From Ilyonectria destructans (Eukaryota; Ascomycota; Sordariomycetes; Hypocreales; Nectriaceae): a stretch of DNA of 64,000 nt. The translations under genes and the position numbers were made by a program. This document shows, in pieces, positions 10,328-20,630 of the stretch. Position 1 is the stretch's first letter; the number at the start of each line of letters is the position of its first letter. The notes beneath the pieces are model-generated. The model saw only the letters and a list, made by a program, of their open reading frames with translations, was not told the origin of the DNA and did not search any database. The DNA lies in contig JAHEWK010000021.1 in NCBI GenBank assembly GCA_020740775.1, forward strand, positions 434,001 to 498,000, written 5' to 3'.

Positions 10328-12775
10328 CTAATTATCTACAAATTCAAAGCTGGTAAAGTCACCGAAAGAGAAATCATCAAAGTCGGGAAGATCCTGCCAC
10401 CCTGTCGCGAAGAATCCTGCTGGCCACGTTGCATCATGAACTTCCTTATTGGCAGTGGGTTCTGGATTCCTCTGGGGAATGTTTGAACTGGGCGCATCGA
10501 TAGTGCAAGAAGTAAGGTTGTGCCGTGCGAGAACTCGCTCGAATATCGGCAATATTTGTTGCATTGGTGGGACCTCTGCCATGTGCTTGAGAACTAACAT
10601 TGCCTGGTTGATAGATATACGAGACATAGACCGGATCACATCCGGCTCTGCTGTATCGAGCGCCGTTTCAATGTGAAGAGCGAGTAAAATCGGGATGCAG
10701 GTCGTGCTGAAGGCGTGGACAAGTCAGTCATAGGAGCAAACCTTGGTGTTGGCCGGGGACGTACAAGGATAAAGGAACTTCCGAAAGGATATTGCTCGCC
10801 AGCATTCTCCTTATAATTGGTCTAGCTCAAACACTGCCGAACGAAGTCTGCGTGTTGTCCATTCGCTTCGGGTCAGATCCCGAAACTGCCACCTCGGACG
10901 CAGGAGGCGGAGAAGGATACATTCAAATCGATAACTGCTGGCTAGCAAGAACGAATACGCCATGTCGAACTGGAGTGATTGATCATGACGCTGCAGCATG
11001 TCGCGGAGGGATGAGCGCCAAGTACCTAGAGGCTCAATCACACATTTAGGGTCTTGCTCGTGGTTATCTGCTACAACATACAGACATTGGGATCCTATAA
11101 GCCACGGTCAGCTCCGTCGATTTTTGGAACTCAAAATACTCGCCAGTTACAGCTAAATCACAGTAAGATATGAATGCCAATCTCTGCCGATTCGTTATTG
11201 GCTTTAGAAGCGACTTTAAATTCTCGGGAATATCCTCAACGTCCCAGTCTTGTTCCGTTAAAGGGGTGATGGTACAGTCTAGTTGGCTAAGAACGCCAAT
11301 TCGTTGAGTGCCCACAAAGGACAGAAGCACATCACGGCACTTTCGGACGAGATTATTCAGTAAACGTCATCTGTGTTTCAGCGATACGGGATATACATAC
11401 ATAGAGAGTCCACCACATTCTTCTATATAGTTTGGAGAAGTTCGCATCCTTTCCGTCGTCTGTGTCACTTGAACTAATCAGCCATTAGATACCTGCCGAC
11501 AACACAAACTTTCCACCGGATGACTTACTTCCTATGGTGATCGGTTCTCGTTATGAGACGAACGGAGTTATAAAACCAATAGTGGAAGTCCTTATCTATG
11601 GCACGGGTAGATACCACCGCTCCCAGTATAAGAGAGCCTTGTAGCATATGCATGGGGCTCGTCTCATACTGGAAGTCGTGAACCAGTGTTGCTTTGGAGC
11701 AGAAGCTTTCTTGAGCTTCCGATCGGCTCTTGAATCCACATTCTGAAATGGCGCTTGATGATACGTGAAGTATACCGCTAGCGAGAATGGCATACATCAA
11801 AAAGAGGGAGTAACAGCCGGACACGAAGCTTCGGAGGAAAGCAATCCGATCCAGAATGGGCGCAAAAGGATACACAAATTCGAAATAAGCTCGCAGTATG
11901 GCCTCACTGGATCTTTTTCGTTAGTGAAGATTAGAGAGGGGTGCATTCAGTCATGGAAACTTGCATGCAATGTTGAGGAGGAAGGTCGAAGACTCCTTTT
12001 CCCAGGAGGAAGGCATAATCAACAGGGTCAACTTGTTGGGTCGCAACACTGAAATGGCCGAAGCGATTGTTGAATATATTTGCGGAGATCGGGCCTGCAT
12101 TGCCATGCTTTGTGAGGTTCCCCGACTGTTGACTTTTGTACTTGCTGTCGTCCTCCACTTGCGCTAGAATATTGAGGTAATGTATGCTGGTCTGGTACTT
12201 GGTTGGATCTCGACAATGGTCCGATTGCTTGATCCGGGAATGTGTCTCTTTGACAACGGTTGATTCAGACGAGCGTTGTGCTTGGGAGTCATTACAGGCG
12301 ATGATACTGGTTGATACCGAGGCCTGTACACCGGTGGCTTTAATAAAAAGAGGAGCAAAATAAATAGAGGCGGGCAAGCTGGAACCATAGGCGGAAATAC
12401 CAGAATTCCCATGCCTTTTCTTGTCTCGAATAGGACTCTAACAGTGGGCTATCTGTGATTTGATTGCAGACTCACCTCAGTTTTTCTCGGCAGGCCTGGC
12501 TTAATCTTTAGTGGACACTGCCGCGTCCGGTTCTTTTTGCGATCAGCCTTCTGTATTGGCTTCCTGGAAAGAGGTCAGCTTACGCTTCGCTATCTCGGCG
12601 AATGCAGACTGAGGGCTGACGTTTCTCGACGTTTGCGAGTCGGCAGGATACAATTCCCTTGCCAGTCTTTGCGGGTGCAACTAGTGCATGGCAGGCCGGA
12701 AAGTGGAGCGTCACACTTGGTTTTCCGATCGCGGCATGGGATGCATGCCTTGCTTAGTTTCGCTGGAGTAGTCAT
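10328..12775 (-). pseudogene. Zn2Cys6 transcription factor, probably decayed
   Basis: The start MTTPAKLSKACIPCRDRK at 12775 opens a Zn2Cys6 binuclear cluster (C-x2-C-x6-C, then CTSC...C). Downstream pieces match the fungal-specific regulator middle domain: VDYAFLLGKGVFDLPP (about 12000), a segment at 11525-11875, LYRRMWWTLY, CTITPLTEQDW (about 11270), and a C-terminal exon ending DFTSFEFVDN at 10328. Several joins (about 12620, 11390, 11100 and 10820) need single-base frame changes rather than introns, so I call it a pseudogene, although sequencing error or unusual splicing cannot be excluded. It lies beside the esterase relic, suggesting the two decayed together. Confidence 0.65.
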
Positions 12776-13006
12776 GTCGGCTTGAGCCCTCGGCCATTTG
12801 GTTCGCGGATTGGGATTGTCTATTTCCCAATGACAAGATGAAGGGAACGAATATAAAATGGGATCAACGGGGTGCGAGGTTGAGAAGGGAAGGGAATTTC
12901 CCGGTATCAGCGGCGGGATTTCAGGCCACAGGGTTTCGGGGTATAATTTTGCCTGTGATTGGCTGTTCAATTGCCGAAGCCACCGGCTGACCTTCCCCCG
13001 AACCAT

Positions 13007-13631
13007 AAAGTATAAACCCAGAAGCCGTACTACTCGGCGTCACAAAACAATTTTGCACCAGCGTATCCCGTCAGGTAACAGCACGTCACCGTACTCCCCA
13101 GGCTCGGTCATCTCCTTTGCCGCGGAACGCGGTCTTAGTGGCAATAGTACACCAGCCAAGTGGCTGGTAGAATACATACTCCCAACTCTAGTAAGGCTTG
13201 ATTACTATACTTAAGGGGTCGCACATTAGCCATAAGCCAAGCCGCAAGTAGCTAGCTAGTATGTATGCCGCGGCAAGTGGGAACCGAAGAAAACCGCTGC
13301 CGCGGGAAGTGGAGAAAGCACCAGAATCATTCCTCGGCCCATAATGCAGTCTATTGTGAGATTTACAAGGATAGTGTACATTATGTACAATTTAGTATGC
13401 AATGACTCTAAGACTTCCAGGAAAGTTCGGTCGGCCTTTAGTTAGCTCTGGAAATAAAGGCTTTGCCTACTTAGCCGATTTAGGCTGAGGAAGGATGATG
13501 CTAATGTTAGATAACTCAGCTGAGAAAAGTTCTCTATTCAATTCCGCTAAACTCGCATCCCCAGATCAACGATTATTACATACTTTATGTATACATAAAA
13601 GAAAGAGACAGAAGGAGAGAAACCCTTTAAC
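13007..13631. other. Intergenic, no gene seen
   Basis: Upstream flank of the Zn2Cys6 relic up to the first base of the X element. I see no coding motif, RNA gene or repeat here. Confidence 0.5.
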
Positions 13632-13691
13632 TGCTACAGGCCGGGGCCTATATTCTTGCAGGTGTACCGCAAGATATTCTAAGGCTTGTGC
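13632..13691 (+). repeat. Start of LTR of element X, cut by a later insertion
   Basis: This sequence (TGCTACAGGCCGGGGCCTAT...) is a diverged copy of 56762-56820 (TGTCACGGGCCAGGGCCCAT...), the start of the X LTR. It breaks off after TGTGC, the target duplication of the inserted cassette, and the X sequence resumes at 17604. Confidence 0.7.
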
Positions 13692-13841
13692 TGTAACGGT
13701 TGTGCTAGACCGCTGTACCATAGGGCAAAAGATTGGTCAATAATCGCTGTGACGGCGACTACTGGGCACACTAGCTGCTCTTTTAAGCCAACTGCTGTCC
13801 GGAGGACCAGGCCGTGACACGATGCTCCCCTCCCACAAGGC
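13692..13841 (-). repeat. Left inverted arm (LTR plus polypurine tract)
   Basis: Reverse complement of 17454-17603 apart from one difference (CGCCGTCAC versus CGCCATCAC in the same orientation). LTR portion 13692-13819, purine tract 13820-13841. Confidence 0.9.
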
Positions 13842-16568
13842 TCGTCCCGTTTGTCCATCTGCCTGAGGTCGGTAGGCCGTTGACATTCGTGGGTGCAGTC
13901 CTAGTTGAGCCATGAGGCCTTTCCAGAATTTAGAGTCCAATGTTGATCCTCTGTCAGAAATGATTTCGTCAGGCATTCCGTGTATGCTAACAATATTTCG
14001 CATGAATATGTAGGCAAGTTGTTCGGAATCCGTCTGTTCGTTGAATGGTAGAAAATAGGAAAACTTCGTTAATCGGTCAACGATTACGAATATGCTGTCG
14101 TAGTGTACTCCTGTAGCGGGGTCTTCTGAAATGGGTAATTTGGTAATGAAATCCATAGTGATCGACTGCCAAGGTCGCTCTGCGACTTCCAATGGCTTGA
14201 GCTTGCCGTAGGGCTTGTGTCGTCGTGCTTTGGTGCGTGCACACAAGTCACATCGTTGTAGTACCGTCTGCACCACGTTTTTCATTTTCGGGAATTCATA
14301 GGTTCGTTTGAGTCGTTCCATCATCTTGGCTATTCCGGGATGTCCGTGCAATCTGTGTTCATGGACGTGTTTGACCAGAGCTTCTTGAAGGTGAGTTGGT
14401 ACTTGCATTTTCCCCGTTTTTTCTTCTTCGGCGATGTCCTGGTTGTGTTCGTAAATCCCATGGAACAGTTGTTCTTCCGTGATTTTGTCGATGAAAGCGA
14501 TTCTTCGAGTTTCCATGAGTTTTGCCTGCTGGAGGTAGGCTACTTGTCGTTGTTCATAGTGACCTTCTGGTGTCTGCTGCAGGATTTGATCTTGCACAAT
14601 GACTTGTTCTGTCTTGAAGTCACTTCGTCGGCTGATGGCGTCAGCTCGTCCATTCTCTGATCCTTTCCTGTGGATGATGACATAGTCGAATTCAGAGAGG
14701 TATTCAGCGTATCTGAGTTGTCTTCCGCTGAGTTTTTGTGTCGTTGCAAAATGGGATATGTTCTTGTGGTCTGTGTAGACCTTGACCTTGTGCTGACTTC
14801 CTAGGAGGTAATGTCGAAATTCCTTGAAAGCATTGACAATTGCAAGAAATTCTTTGTCGTAGATAGGGTAGTTGAGCTCGGCTCCGTGTAGTTTTCGTGA
14901 ATAGAAGGCTATTGGATGTAGCTTGCCATTCCCATCTCGTTGTCCAACTTGGGCCCCTAATGCGTAGTCTGACGCATCAGTTTCTAGTTCGACTTCTTTG
15001 GTGGGGTCGAATGTGGCTAGAACAGGTTCTTTCAGGATTGCCTCCTTGAGTGCTTGGAACGCTTCTTCTGCCCTTTGGGTCCAGATGAATCTTGTCTCCT
15101 TCTTTGTGAGCTCAGTCAACGGTATTGCGATTTTCCCAAAATTGCGTATAAACCTTCGGTAGTAGTTTGCGAATCCTACGAAGGATTGTACTTCCTTAAG
15201 GTTCTTCGGTCGTGGCCAATCTCTGACGGCCGCTATCTTCTTGGGGTCCATCCGAATTTCGTTCGGGCTGATGATGTGTCCCAAGAATTCTACTTCGTGC
15301 GTGTGGAATGTGCTCTTCTCGGGTTCGACGAGTAGGTTTGCGTCTTGGAGTGCCTTGAGCACTTTATGGACGTGTTCCATGTGTTCTTCTTCCGTTTCCG
15401 AAAAGATTAGGATGTCGTCCAGATAGCATACCACAAAGTCGTCGAGATGTTCCCTCAGCACGTGGTTGATCATTCGCTGAAATGCCGCTGGTGCGTTCGT
15501 CAAGCCAAACGGCATGACTGTGTATTCAAACAGTCCGAATTTCGTTCGAAATGCTGTTTTCCATTCGTCTCCTTCCTTGACACGGATAAGGTTGTAAGCT
15601 CCCTTGAGATCTAGAGCTGTAAACCATTTCTTGTTGTGTAGTCTGTCTCGTAGTTCCGTGACTAGGGGCAACGGCGTTCGATCCTTGAGGGTAATGTCGT
15701 TGAGTTGCCGATAGTCGATGACGAGTCTGAGTTTTCCATTCTTCTTTGGCACAAACATGATTGGGTATCCTGCCGAGGACTTGGAGATTCGGATGTATCC
15801 TTTCCTCAGCATGTCTTGGAGGTATTCCTTCAGCGTTCGTAGCTCCACTTCGTTGAGGTTGTAAATGGGATAGAACTTTGGCTTGGTTCCAACTTTTAGT
15901 TCTATTTCGAGGTCCCATTCGCTGTGTTCTGGTAGTCCGGTTTCCAGTTCTTCTTCGAACAGCTTCTGATAGATCTGGTACTGCAAGGGTATGTTGTTGA
16001 GCCTTTCTTGTTTGTCGGTGGGTGTGCGTCCTTCTTCGAAAGCTTTCTTCTGAAGCTTGAGGACTTCATCCATTTGCTTGAGTTTGCGTTTGACGAAAGC
16101 AATGGTTCTTCTAGTGCGGTTTGCTTCCTTTCTCGCACTGATATGTCGTGTCCCTTTGGGTGGTGAGGAGGTTCTTTCCTCATACCATTCTTCTCCGTCG
16201 TCGTCGGTAGAAGGTTGAGATCTCAATTCGTCGTCTGACTCGTCGTCATCGCTGGAGAGTGCGTCGTCCCATTGTCGCACCTGGCCAGTTCTCCAATTGA
16301 TCCATGGGTTGTACTTGTACAGCCATTTGTAACCTAGGACCAAATCGTGGCTCATGGCAATCACATCGAACGTGATTCCTTGATTTCTTTCGTCGATTTG
16401 GACTTTGAGGTGATCAATCTCTCGGTCTACTCGTCCTCCATTCGAGGTGAACGGTTGTCCTTCCAGGTTCTCGGCCCTGTACGGTTTCTTCTTGTACTTC
16501 CATCTGAGTCCAAGTTCGTTGACCACTTCGGGGTCCATGTAGTTTTCTTCTGCACCGCTGTCTACCAA
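13737..16568 (-). CDS. Truncated Ty3-type pol: protease, RT, RNase H, partial integrase
   Basis: A 943-residue ORF. The protease active site DSGAE is at its very start (the true reading frame extends upstream to about 16680). Then come the RT with YRQLNDITLKDRTPLPL and YLDDILIFS, RNase H with ELETDASDYALGAQ, the integrase zinc region (H-x-H and CDLCARTK), and the first two catalytic acidic residues (TMDFITKLP, EIISDRGS). After STAYRPQADGQT the reading frame runs straight into the left inverted arm, so the third catalytic residue (Glu) and the integrase C terminus are missing. The element cannot integrate by its own integrase. Confidence 0.9.
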   Translation of the reverse strand: MVDSGAEENYMDPEVVNELGLRWKYKKKPYRAENLEGQPFTSNGGRVDREIDHLKVQIDERNQGITFDVIAMSHDLVLGYKWLYKYNPWINWRTGQVRQWDDALSSDDDESDDELRSQPSTDDDGEEWYEERTSSPPKGTRHISARKEANRTRRTIAFVKRKLKQMDEVLKLQKKAFEEGRTPTDKQERLNNIPLQYQIYQKLFEEELETGLPEHSEWDLEIELKVGTKPKFYPIYNLNEVELRTLKEYLQDMLRKGYIRISKSSAGYPIMFVPKKNGKLRLVIDYRQLNDITLKDRTPLPLVTELRDRLHNKKWFTALDLKGAYNLIRVKEGDEWKTAFRTKFGLFEYTVMPFGLTNAPAAFQRMINHVLREHLDDFVVCYLDDILIFSETEEEHMEHVHKVLKALQDANLLVEPEKSTFHTHEVEFLGHIISPNEIRMDPKKIAAVRDWPRPKNLKEVQSFVGFANYYRRFIRNFGKIAIPLTELTKKETRFIWTQRAEEAFQALKEAILKEPVLATFDPTKEVELETDASDYALGAQVGQRDGNGKLHPIAFYSRKLHGAELNYPIYDKEFLAIVNAFKEFRHYLLGSQHKVKVYTDHKNISHFATTQKLSGRQLRYAEYLSEFDYVIIHRKGSENGRADAISRRSDFKTEQVIVQDQILQQTPEGHYEQRQVAYLQQAKLMETRRIAFIDKITEEQLFHGIYEHNQDIAEEEKTGKMQVPTHLQEALVKHVHEHRLHGHPGIAKMMERLKRTYEFPKMKNVVQTVLQRCDLCARTKARRHKPYGKLKPLEVAERPWQSITMDFITKLPISEDPATGVHYDSIFVIVDRLTKFSYFLPFNEQTDSEQLAYIFMRNIVSIHGMPDEIISDRGSTLDSKFWKGLMAQLGLHPRMSTAYRPQADGQTGRALWEGSIVSRPGPPDSSWLKRAASVPSSRRHSDY

Positions 16569-16696
16569 AGCGATGTACTCCTTTCCGCGTATTTGTACTG
16601 AGAGGTTGAATGACTTCTGTTGTTGTCCGGGCTTTCCTGCACTTCTGAGTGCCTTTGTAGGGAGTTCATCCCTGGTTTCGTCCGCCTGCGGCCCTC

Positions 16697-17473
16697 CTAC
16701 AGGTGGCGTTCGTCGTTTGGGTTCCCGAGTGTTGCATTGCCTCTCGATATTCGTCGTCGTTTTTGTCGAGACTTCCTGCTTTCCCCCCGCAGGGTTCGTT
16801 CCGTCAGGAATCGGAATTCTTTACTCGTGACTCCGTCCGTATCCGACAGATATTCTGAGTCTTGTTCGGACTGTCCCTCGGAGTCGCTCTCGGAGTCACT
16901 AGTTTCAGGATATTCTTCCGCTGGAGTCCTTCGTACCATGGCCACCGTACGTGTTCCTGAAGACTCGAGTTCCTTGGTAGGTTTCGGGAAGATAGCATTG
17001 ACTACTTTTTCATCCAAGTGGTCGATGCATTTGTCGTCATAGCAATGTATCCATCCGAGATTCTTGTGATCAGTCTTGGTCGTTCTGATTGCTCGAGGTG
17101 CCTCTTCGTCGTCCTGGTTCTGGACTATGTTAACCTGTTTCTTACCTTGGCTCCTTGGCTTCTTTGGCCGTTCGCAGTTAGACGAATAATGCCCATACTC
17201 GTCGCAATTGTAGCATTTGATCTTGCTGATGTCTCTCGGTTTCCTCCCTCTTCCTTTTTGAACGTTCCCCATGTTCATGGGCCCTGGTTCGGTGCCGTGA
17301 GAGGTGTCAGGCTGTCTCTTTTGTCCCTGGTTGGACTGGTTCTTAGCCTTGTATTGAGGTTGGCCATAGTTCCCCTTCTTTTCCTGGCGTCTCGCGAAGT
17401 TTCGATTGTCGATCTTGACTGCCGTTTCCATGTAGTTATCCAATGTCATCATAGCCTTGTGGGAGGGGAGCAT
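16697..17473 (-). CDS. Gag C-terminal fragment with CCHC zinc knuckle
   Basis: 258-residue ORF. The first residues (MLPSHK) are translated from the inverted arm, and real Gag begins about AMMTLDNYMETAVKIDNR. A retroviral-type zinc knuckle CYNCDEYGHYSSNC lies near residue 97. The N-terminal capsid region present in normal Ty3 Gag is absent, so the fragment is 5'-truncated exactly at the arm. Pol follows in a different frame. Confidence 0.85.
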   Translation of the reverse strand: MLPSHKAMMTLDNYMETAVKIDNRNFARRQEKKGNYGQPQYKAKNQSNQGQKRQPDTSHGTEPGPMNMGNVQKGRGRKPRDISKIKCYNCDEYGHYSSNCERPKKPRSQGKKQVNIVQNQDDEEAPRAIRTTKTDHKNLGWIHCYDDKCIDHLDEKVVNAIFPKPTKELESSGTRTVAMVRRTPAEEYPETSDSESDSEGQSEQDSEYLSDTDGVTSKEFRFLTERTLRGESRKSRQKRRRISRGNATLGNPNDERHL

Positions 17474-17603
17474 CGTGTCACGGCCTGGTCCTCCGGACAG
17501 CAGTTGGCTTAAAAGAGCAGCTAGTGTGCCCAGTAGTCGCCATCACAGCGATTATTGACCAATCTTTTGCCCTATGGTACAGCGGTCTAGCACAACCGTT
17601 ACA
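17454..17603 (+). repeat. Right inverted arm (polypurine tract plus LTR)
   Basis: Mirror image of 13692-13841. On the plus strand it reads purine tract, then TGTCACGG...CCGTTACA, that is, the normal order for a 3' LTR in the orientation opposite to gag-pol. Confidence 0.9.
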
Positions 17604-18630
17604 TGTGCGCACTAGGGATAAGATATTGTTTCTCAACTTAGGGATACTTAGGAACTTCTTTCTTTCTTTTTCATCTTTAATATTGAGTGGTGGGCAGGGA
17701 TAAGAGACACTAGAAACACACAACCCACCCAGAAGACAGCTTTAGTAATAATTGAAGGAGTGATATATCTGTTATTACAGAAAGGGGTGAGAACTAAAGA
17801 TAGGAAAATAAATTAAATAAATAGAAGTAATAGCTACTGTATTTAGTACTATTTAATTAAATAGTTTACTAAAAGAGATTAAAGAAATAAGCTAGAAAGA
17901 CTGTAAATTAAGCTGAAGACTAATTATAATTGAGAGTGTAGTTAGATAGCTATTCTAATGATAATCTTAGAAGAGGAATAGTTTGTACTTACTTCTATCT
18001 ATATATCTAAACCTATTTTATAGTTCTAATAGATTAAGCTATTAGTTTCTATATAATGTAGCCTTTTTTATAATAGAAAGCTGTCAAATATTAGGGTAAA
18101 AAATTGTGTATTCCCCCTCCTCTATGTCTTGAGGTTTTAGGGCAAGCTTTATATACCCTTTCTCTTCTGTATAGAATCATCTAGAAGCTGATTGCTAAGC
18201 CTCGTGGCAATAGGTGGCAATAGGTGGCAATAGGTGGCAACTTTCGCCTCTGACGTATCTGACAATAAGAGACTATAGGACACTAGAGTATTTACTGTCA
18301 CTCTAAGAGATATTAATAAGGCCTTAAGGCTGAAAGTAAGAATAAACCTAAAAGAGAAACTTCTAGAGTATTACTACTAATAGCTTTAGGCATTTAATAG
18401 GCAACTTACTAATAAACTTCCGCCCTTATAACTTAGTATTAACTTTTAAATTGAGATTATAAAGAATAAAAATAAAAATAATAAGAACCTCCTTTAGAGT
18501 CTACTATACAGTATAAGAAGAGAGAGGCTTTTAGTTTTAAGGAAGATTCTTATTGAGCTGCTAGATAAGGAGTTTATCTATATAAGTAGCTTTCTAGTAG
18601 CTGCTCTAGTTCTATTAGTTAAGAAACTAA

Positions 18631-19040
18631 TGTTACGACCCAAGAGGGGAACGGTGTGAAAGACGGAACATCACACAGTCCGTACCGACCAATAAAATTG
18701 TTCGCCACATGTAAGTCGAACGAGGTCGGTTCGACTCCGTTCGACCGACCAATAGGATTGTTCGCCACATGTAAGTCGAACGAGGTCGGTTCGACTCCGT
18801 TCGACTCACAAAACCACGATCGACCAAGCAAATCAGAATAGTATATATAGCTTCACTCATTCCCACCTCCTTGTCTAGATAGCTCTCCAGCTTTCAATAC
18901 AATTTGATTACTCAAGAATACTTCTTGATATTATCAGACGTGATACGCCACCCTACGCTCAGTACGCTACGCCCCGTCACAACTGCCAACATAAACCAGT
19001 CAGGTTACGGTTTACTACGTTGGGAACCTTGACCGTCACA
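18631..19040 (+). repeat. Solo LTR (410 bp) with internal 60-bp tandem duplication
   Basis: Starts TGTTACGACC, ends TTGACCGTCACA, flanked by TSD ACTAA (18626-18630, 19041-19045). Two copies of a 60-bp unit begin at 18685 and 18745 and differ at two positions that I noticed. A related solo LTR without this duplication is at 55508-55846. It splits the fossil reverse transcriptase of element X. Confidence 0.93.
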
Positions 19041-19223
19041 ACTAAATAGAGGAATTTACTTTTATATTAACTACTAAGAGTTAAATAGTATTACTAAAAA
19101 GAACTAATACTCTCTTCTACTTCTAAGTAAGACCTTAAGGAATATTATAAAGGTAAAGTAGTTTATAAAACTTAATATTATTACTGCCTTCAATAAGGTA
19201 TAGATAGTAAAGAAAGATACATA

Positions 19224-19662
19224 ACGTATGTGATAAGCGAGTCGGACAGATAAGTGAGTCAGACACTTAAAATTTACACTAGTTTACACCAAATAGATAT
19301 TAATTCTTTAAAAATCCAAATCAAGCTAGAAATATCTCAAAATTTCAGGTTAGCTAAAGTATATAAGATATTATAAAATCTAATTTTTATAGACTTTGTA
19401 TAAATCTTTTAAGTTAGTTATTTAGAAAAGCCTTATTCACACTGTATGTTTCTAGTTTTTTTAAGGTTTTAAGCTTAATTAAAACTTTTAAAAATACAGA
19501 AAAAAGCGAATGTAGACGATTTTAAACTGTTTATATAAATATAGTTTTTATATATTTTTAACATTTAAATAGCGCGTTTTAGAAAATTTAAAGTTTAGCC
19601 TTTTAAGTGTACAGTATAAGTGTCCGACTCACTTGTTTGTCCGACTCACTTATCAAGTACGT
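19224..19662. mobile_element. MITE-A, Tc1/mariner-like, 439 bp
   Basis: Inverted terminal repeats of about 43 bp (left ACGTATGTGATAAGCGAGTC, right end its imperfect complement) and TA on both sides. It has no coding capacity and its interior is AT-rich. It shares TGTACAGTAT and other interior words with MITE-B, so the two belong to one family. Confidence 0.8.
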
Positions 19663-19664
19663 TA

Positions 19665-20099
19665 ACGTATATGATAAGCATATGTGCCATCCAAGTATGT
19701 GTGCCACTCAGATTTTCACCTTAAATCGCGATTTTAAGAAATTCTTTAAAAATTCAAATTAAGCTTAAAATAGCTTAAAGTTTTCTTTCCAGTTTATTAA
19801 ATAAGGTCCTTTATAGGGAAATTTCTATAGATTTTAAATAATTTTCTTTATAAAATTATTAGAAGAAATCTTATTTACACTGTATTTTTCATTAAATTTA
19901 AATATTAAAGGCTAAATAAATTAATAAAAAGATTTTAAAAAATACTATCTTATGACTTTTTTTCTTAGATATTTAAAATTAATTCCTTACGAATTTACTA
20001 ATTAAATAGCCTATTTTAGAAAATATAAAATTTATACTTTTAGCTGTACAGTATAGGTGGCACACATACTTGGATGGCACATATGCTTATCATATACGT
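19665..20099. mobile_element. MITE-B, Tc1/mariner-like, 435 bp
   Basis: Near-perfect inverted repeats of about 42 bp starting ACGTATATGATAAGCATATG, flanked by TA (19663-19664 shared with MITE-A, and 20100-20101). No ORF. Confidence 0.85.
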
Positions 20100-20427
20100 T
20101 ATCTTATTTTATATTAATAAAAAAAAAGAAAGTAAAAATAACTAAAAAGTATAAAGAAAAAGATAATCTTTAATAACACTGTAATTTTTAAAAAGGCTAG
20201 TGTAATTAGTATCTAAATAGCTTCACTTAGAATAATACCCTATTAGCTTAATCTATCCAATAGATATTAAATAGAAGTTTATTAAAATAAGAAGATTCTT
20301 TATTACTTAATTTATACTGAATATACAGTAGGAGAACTACTATTTATATATAGATATAATCTCTTGTAGAATATTCCTTCTTCCACATCTTACTACTAAC
20401 TTAGTTGCCTTACACTTATAATCTTAT

Positions 20428-20630
20428 TGTAACGGGCTGTGCCCGTAGGTGGCCTCGGGAACTCTCGGCCTTTCGTGGCCCACTTTTACCTTTAAGCCAC
20501 CATGACGAGTATATTTATGGATGGACCTCCTCTACTCTCTTTCTCTTCTTTCTCTTCTTCTTTCCTTAAGTTTGGTATACTCTGTAGAGTGGCCTAGCTA
20601 GTTGAAATACACTACCTTGAGACCGTTACA
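20428..20630 (+). repeat. Solo LTR (203 bp)
   Basis: TGTAACGGGCTGTGCCCG at the start, GAGACCGTTACA at the end, TSD CTTAT (20423-20427, 20631-20635). A second copy lies at 56397-56593. Confidence 0.92.

Larger units (their letters stand above)
13692..17603 (-). mobile_element. Ty3-type gag-pol cassette bounded by INVERTED LTR arms
   Basis: A 3912-bp unit with the 5-bp TSD TGTGC on both sides (13687-13691, 17604-17608). Both termini are the same 128-bp LTR-like sequence (13692-13819 and 17476-17603), but in inverted, not direct, orientation. Each arm also includes the adjoining 22-bp purine-rich tract containing GTGGGAGGGGAGCATCG, which would be the polypurine tract upstream of a 3' LTR. So both ends look like 3' ends. 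Inside is a gag fragment lacking its N-terminal capsid part and a pol ORF cut within the integrase. The arms differ at one position that I noticed. Confidence 0.85.

Noticed and set aside
12858..13214. 118-codon plus ORF upstream of the regulator relic
   Set aside because: No motif, antisense to the 5' flank of the Zn2Cys6 relic; likely chance.
18684..18804. Two-copy 60-bp repeat considered as a CRISPR or satellite start
   Set aside because: Only two directly abutting units within a eukaryotic LTR; no spacers.
20428..20630. Possible DNA transposon because of TGTAACGG...CCGTTACA ends
   Set aside because: Five-bp TSD, about 200 bp length, a second copy and only short terminal inversion fit a solo LTR better.
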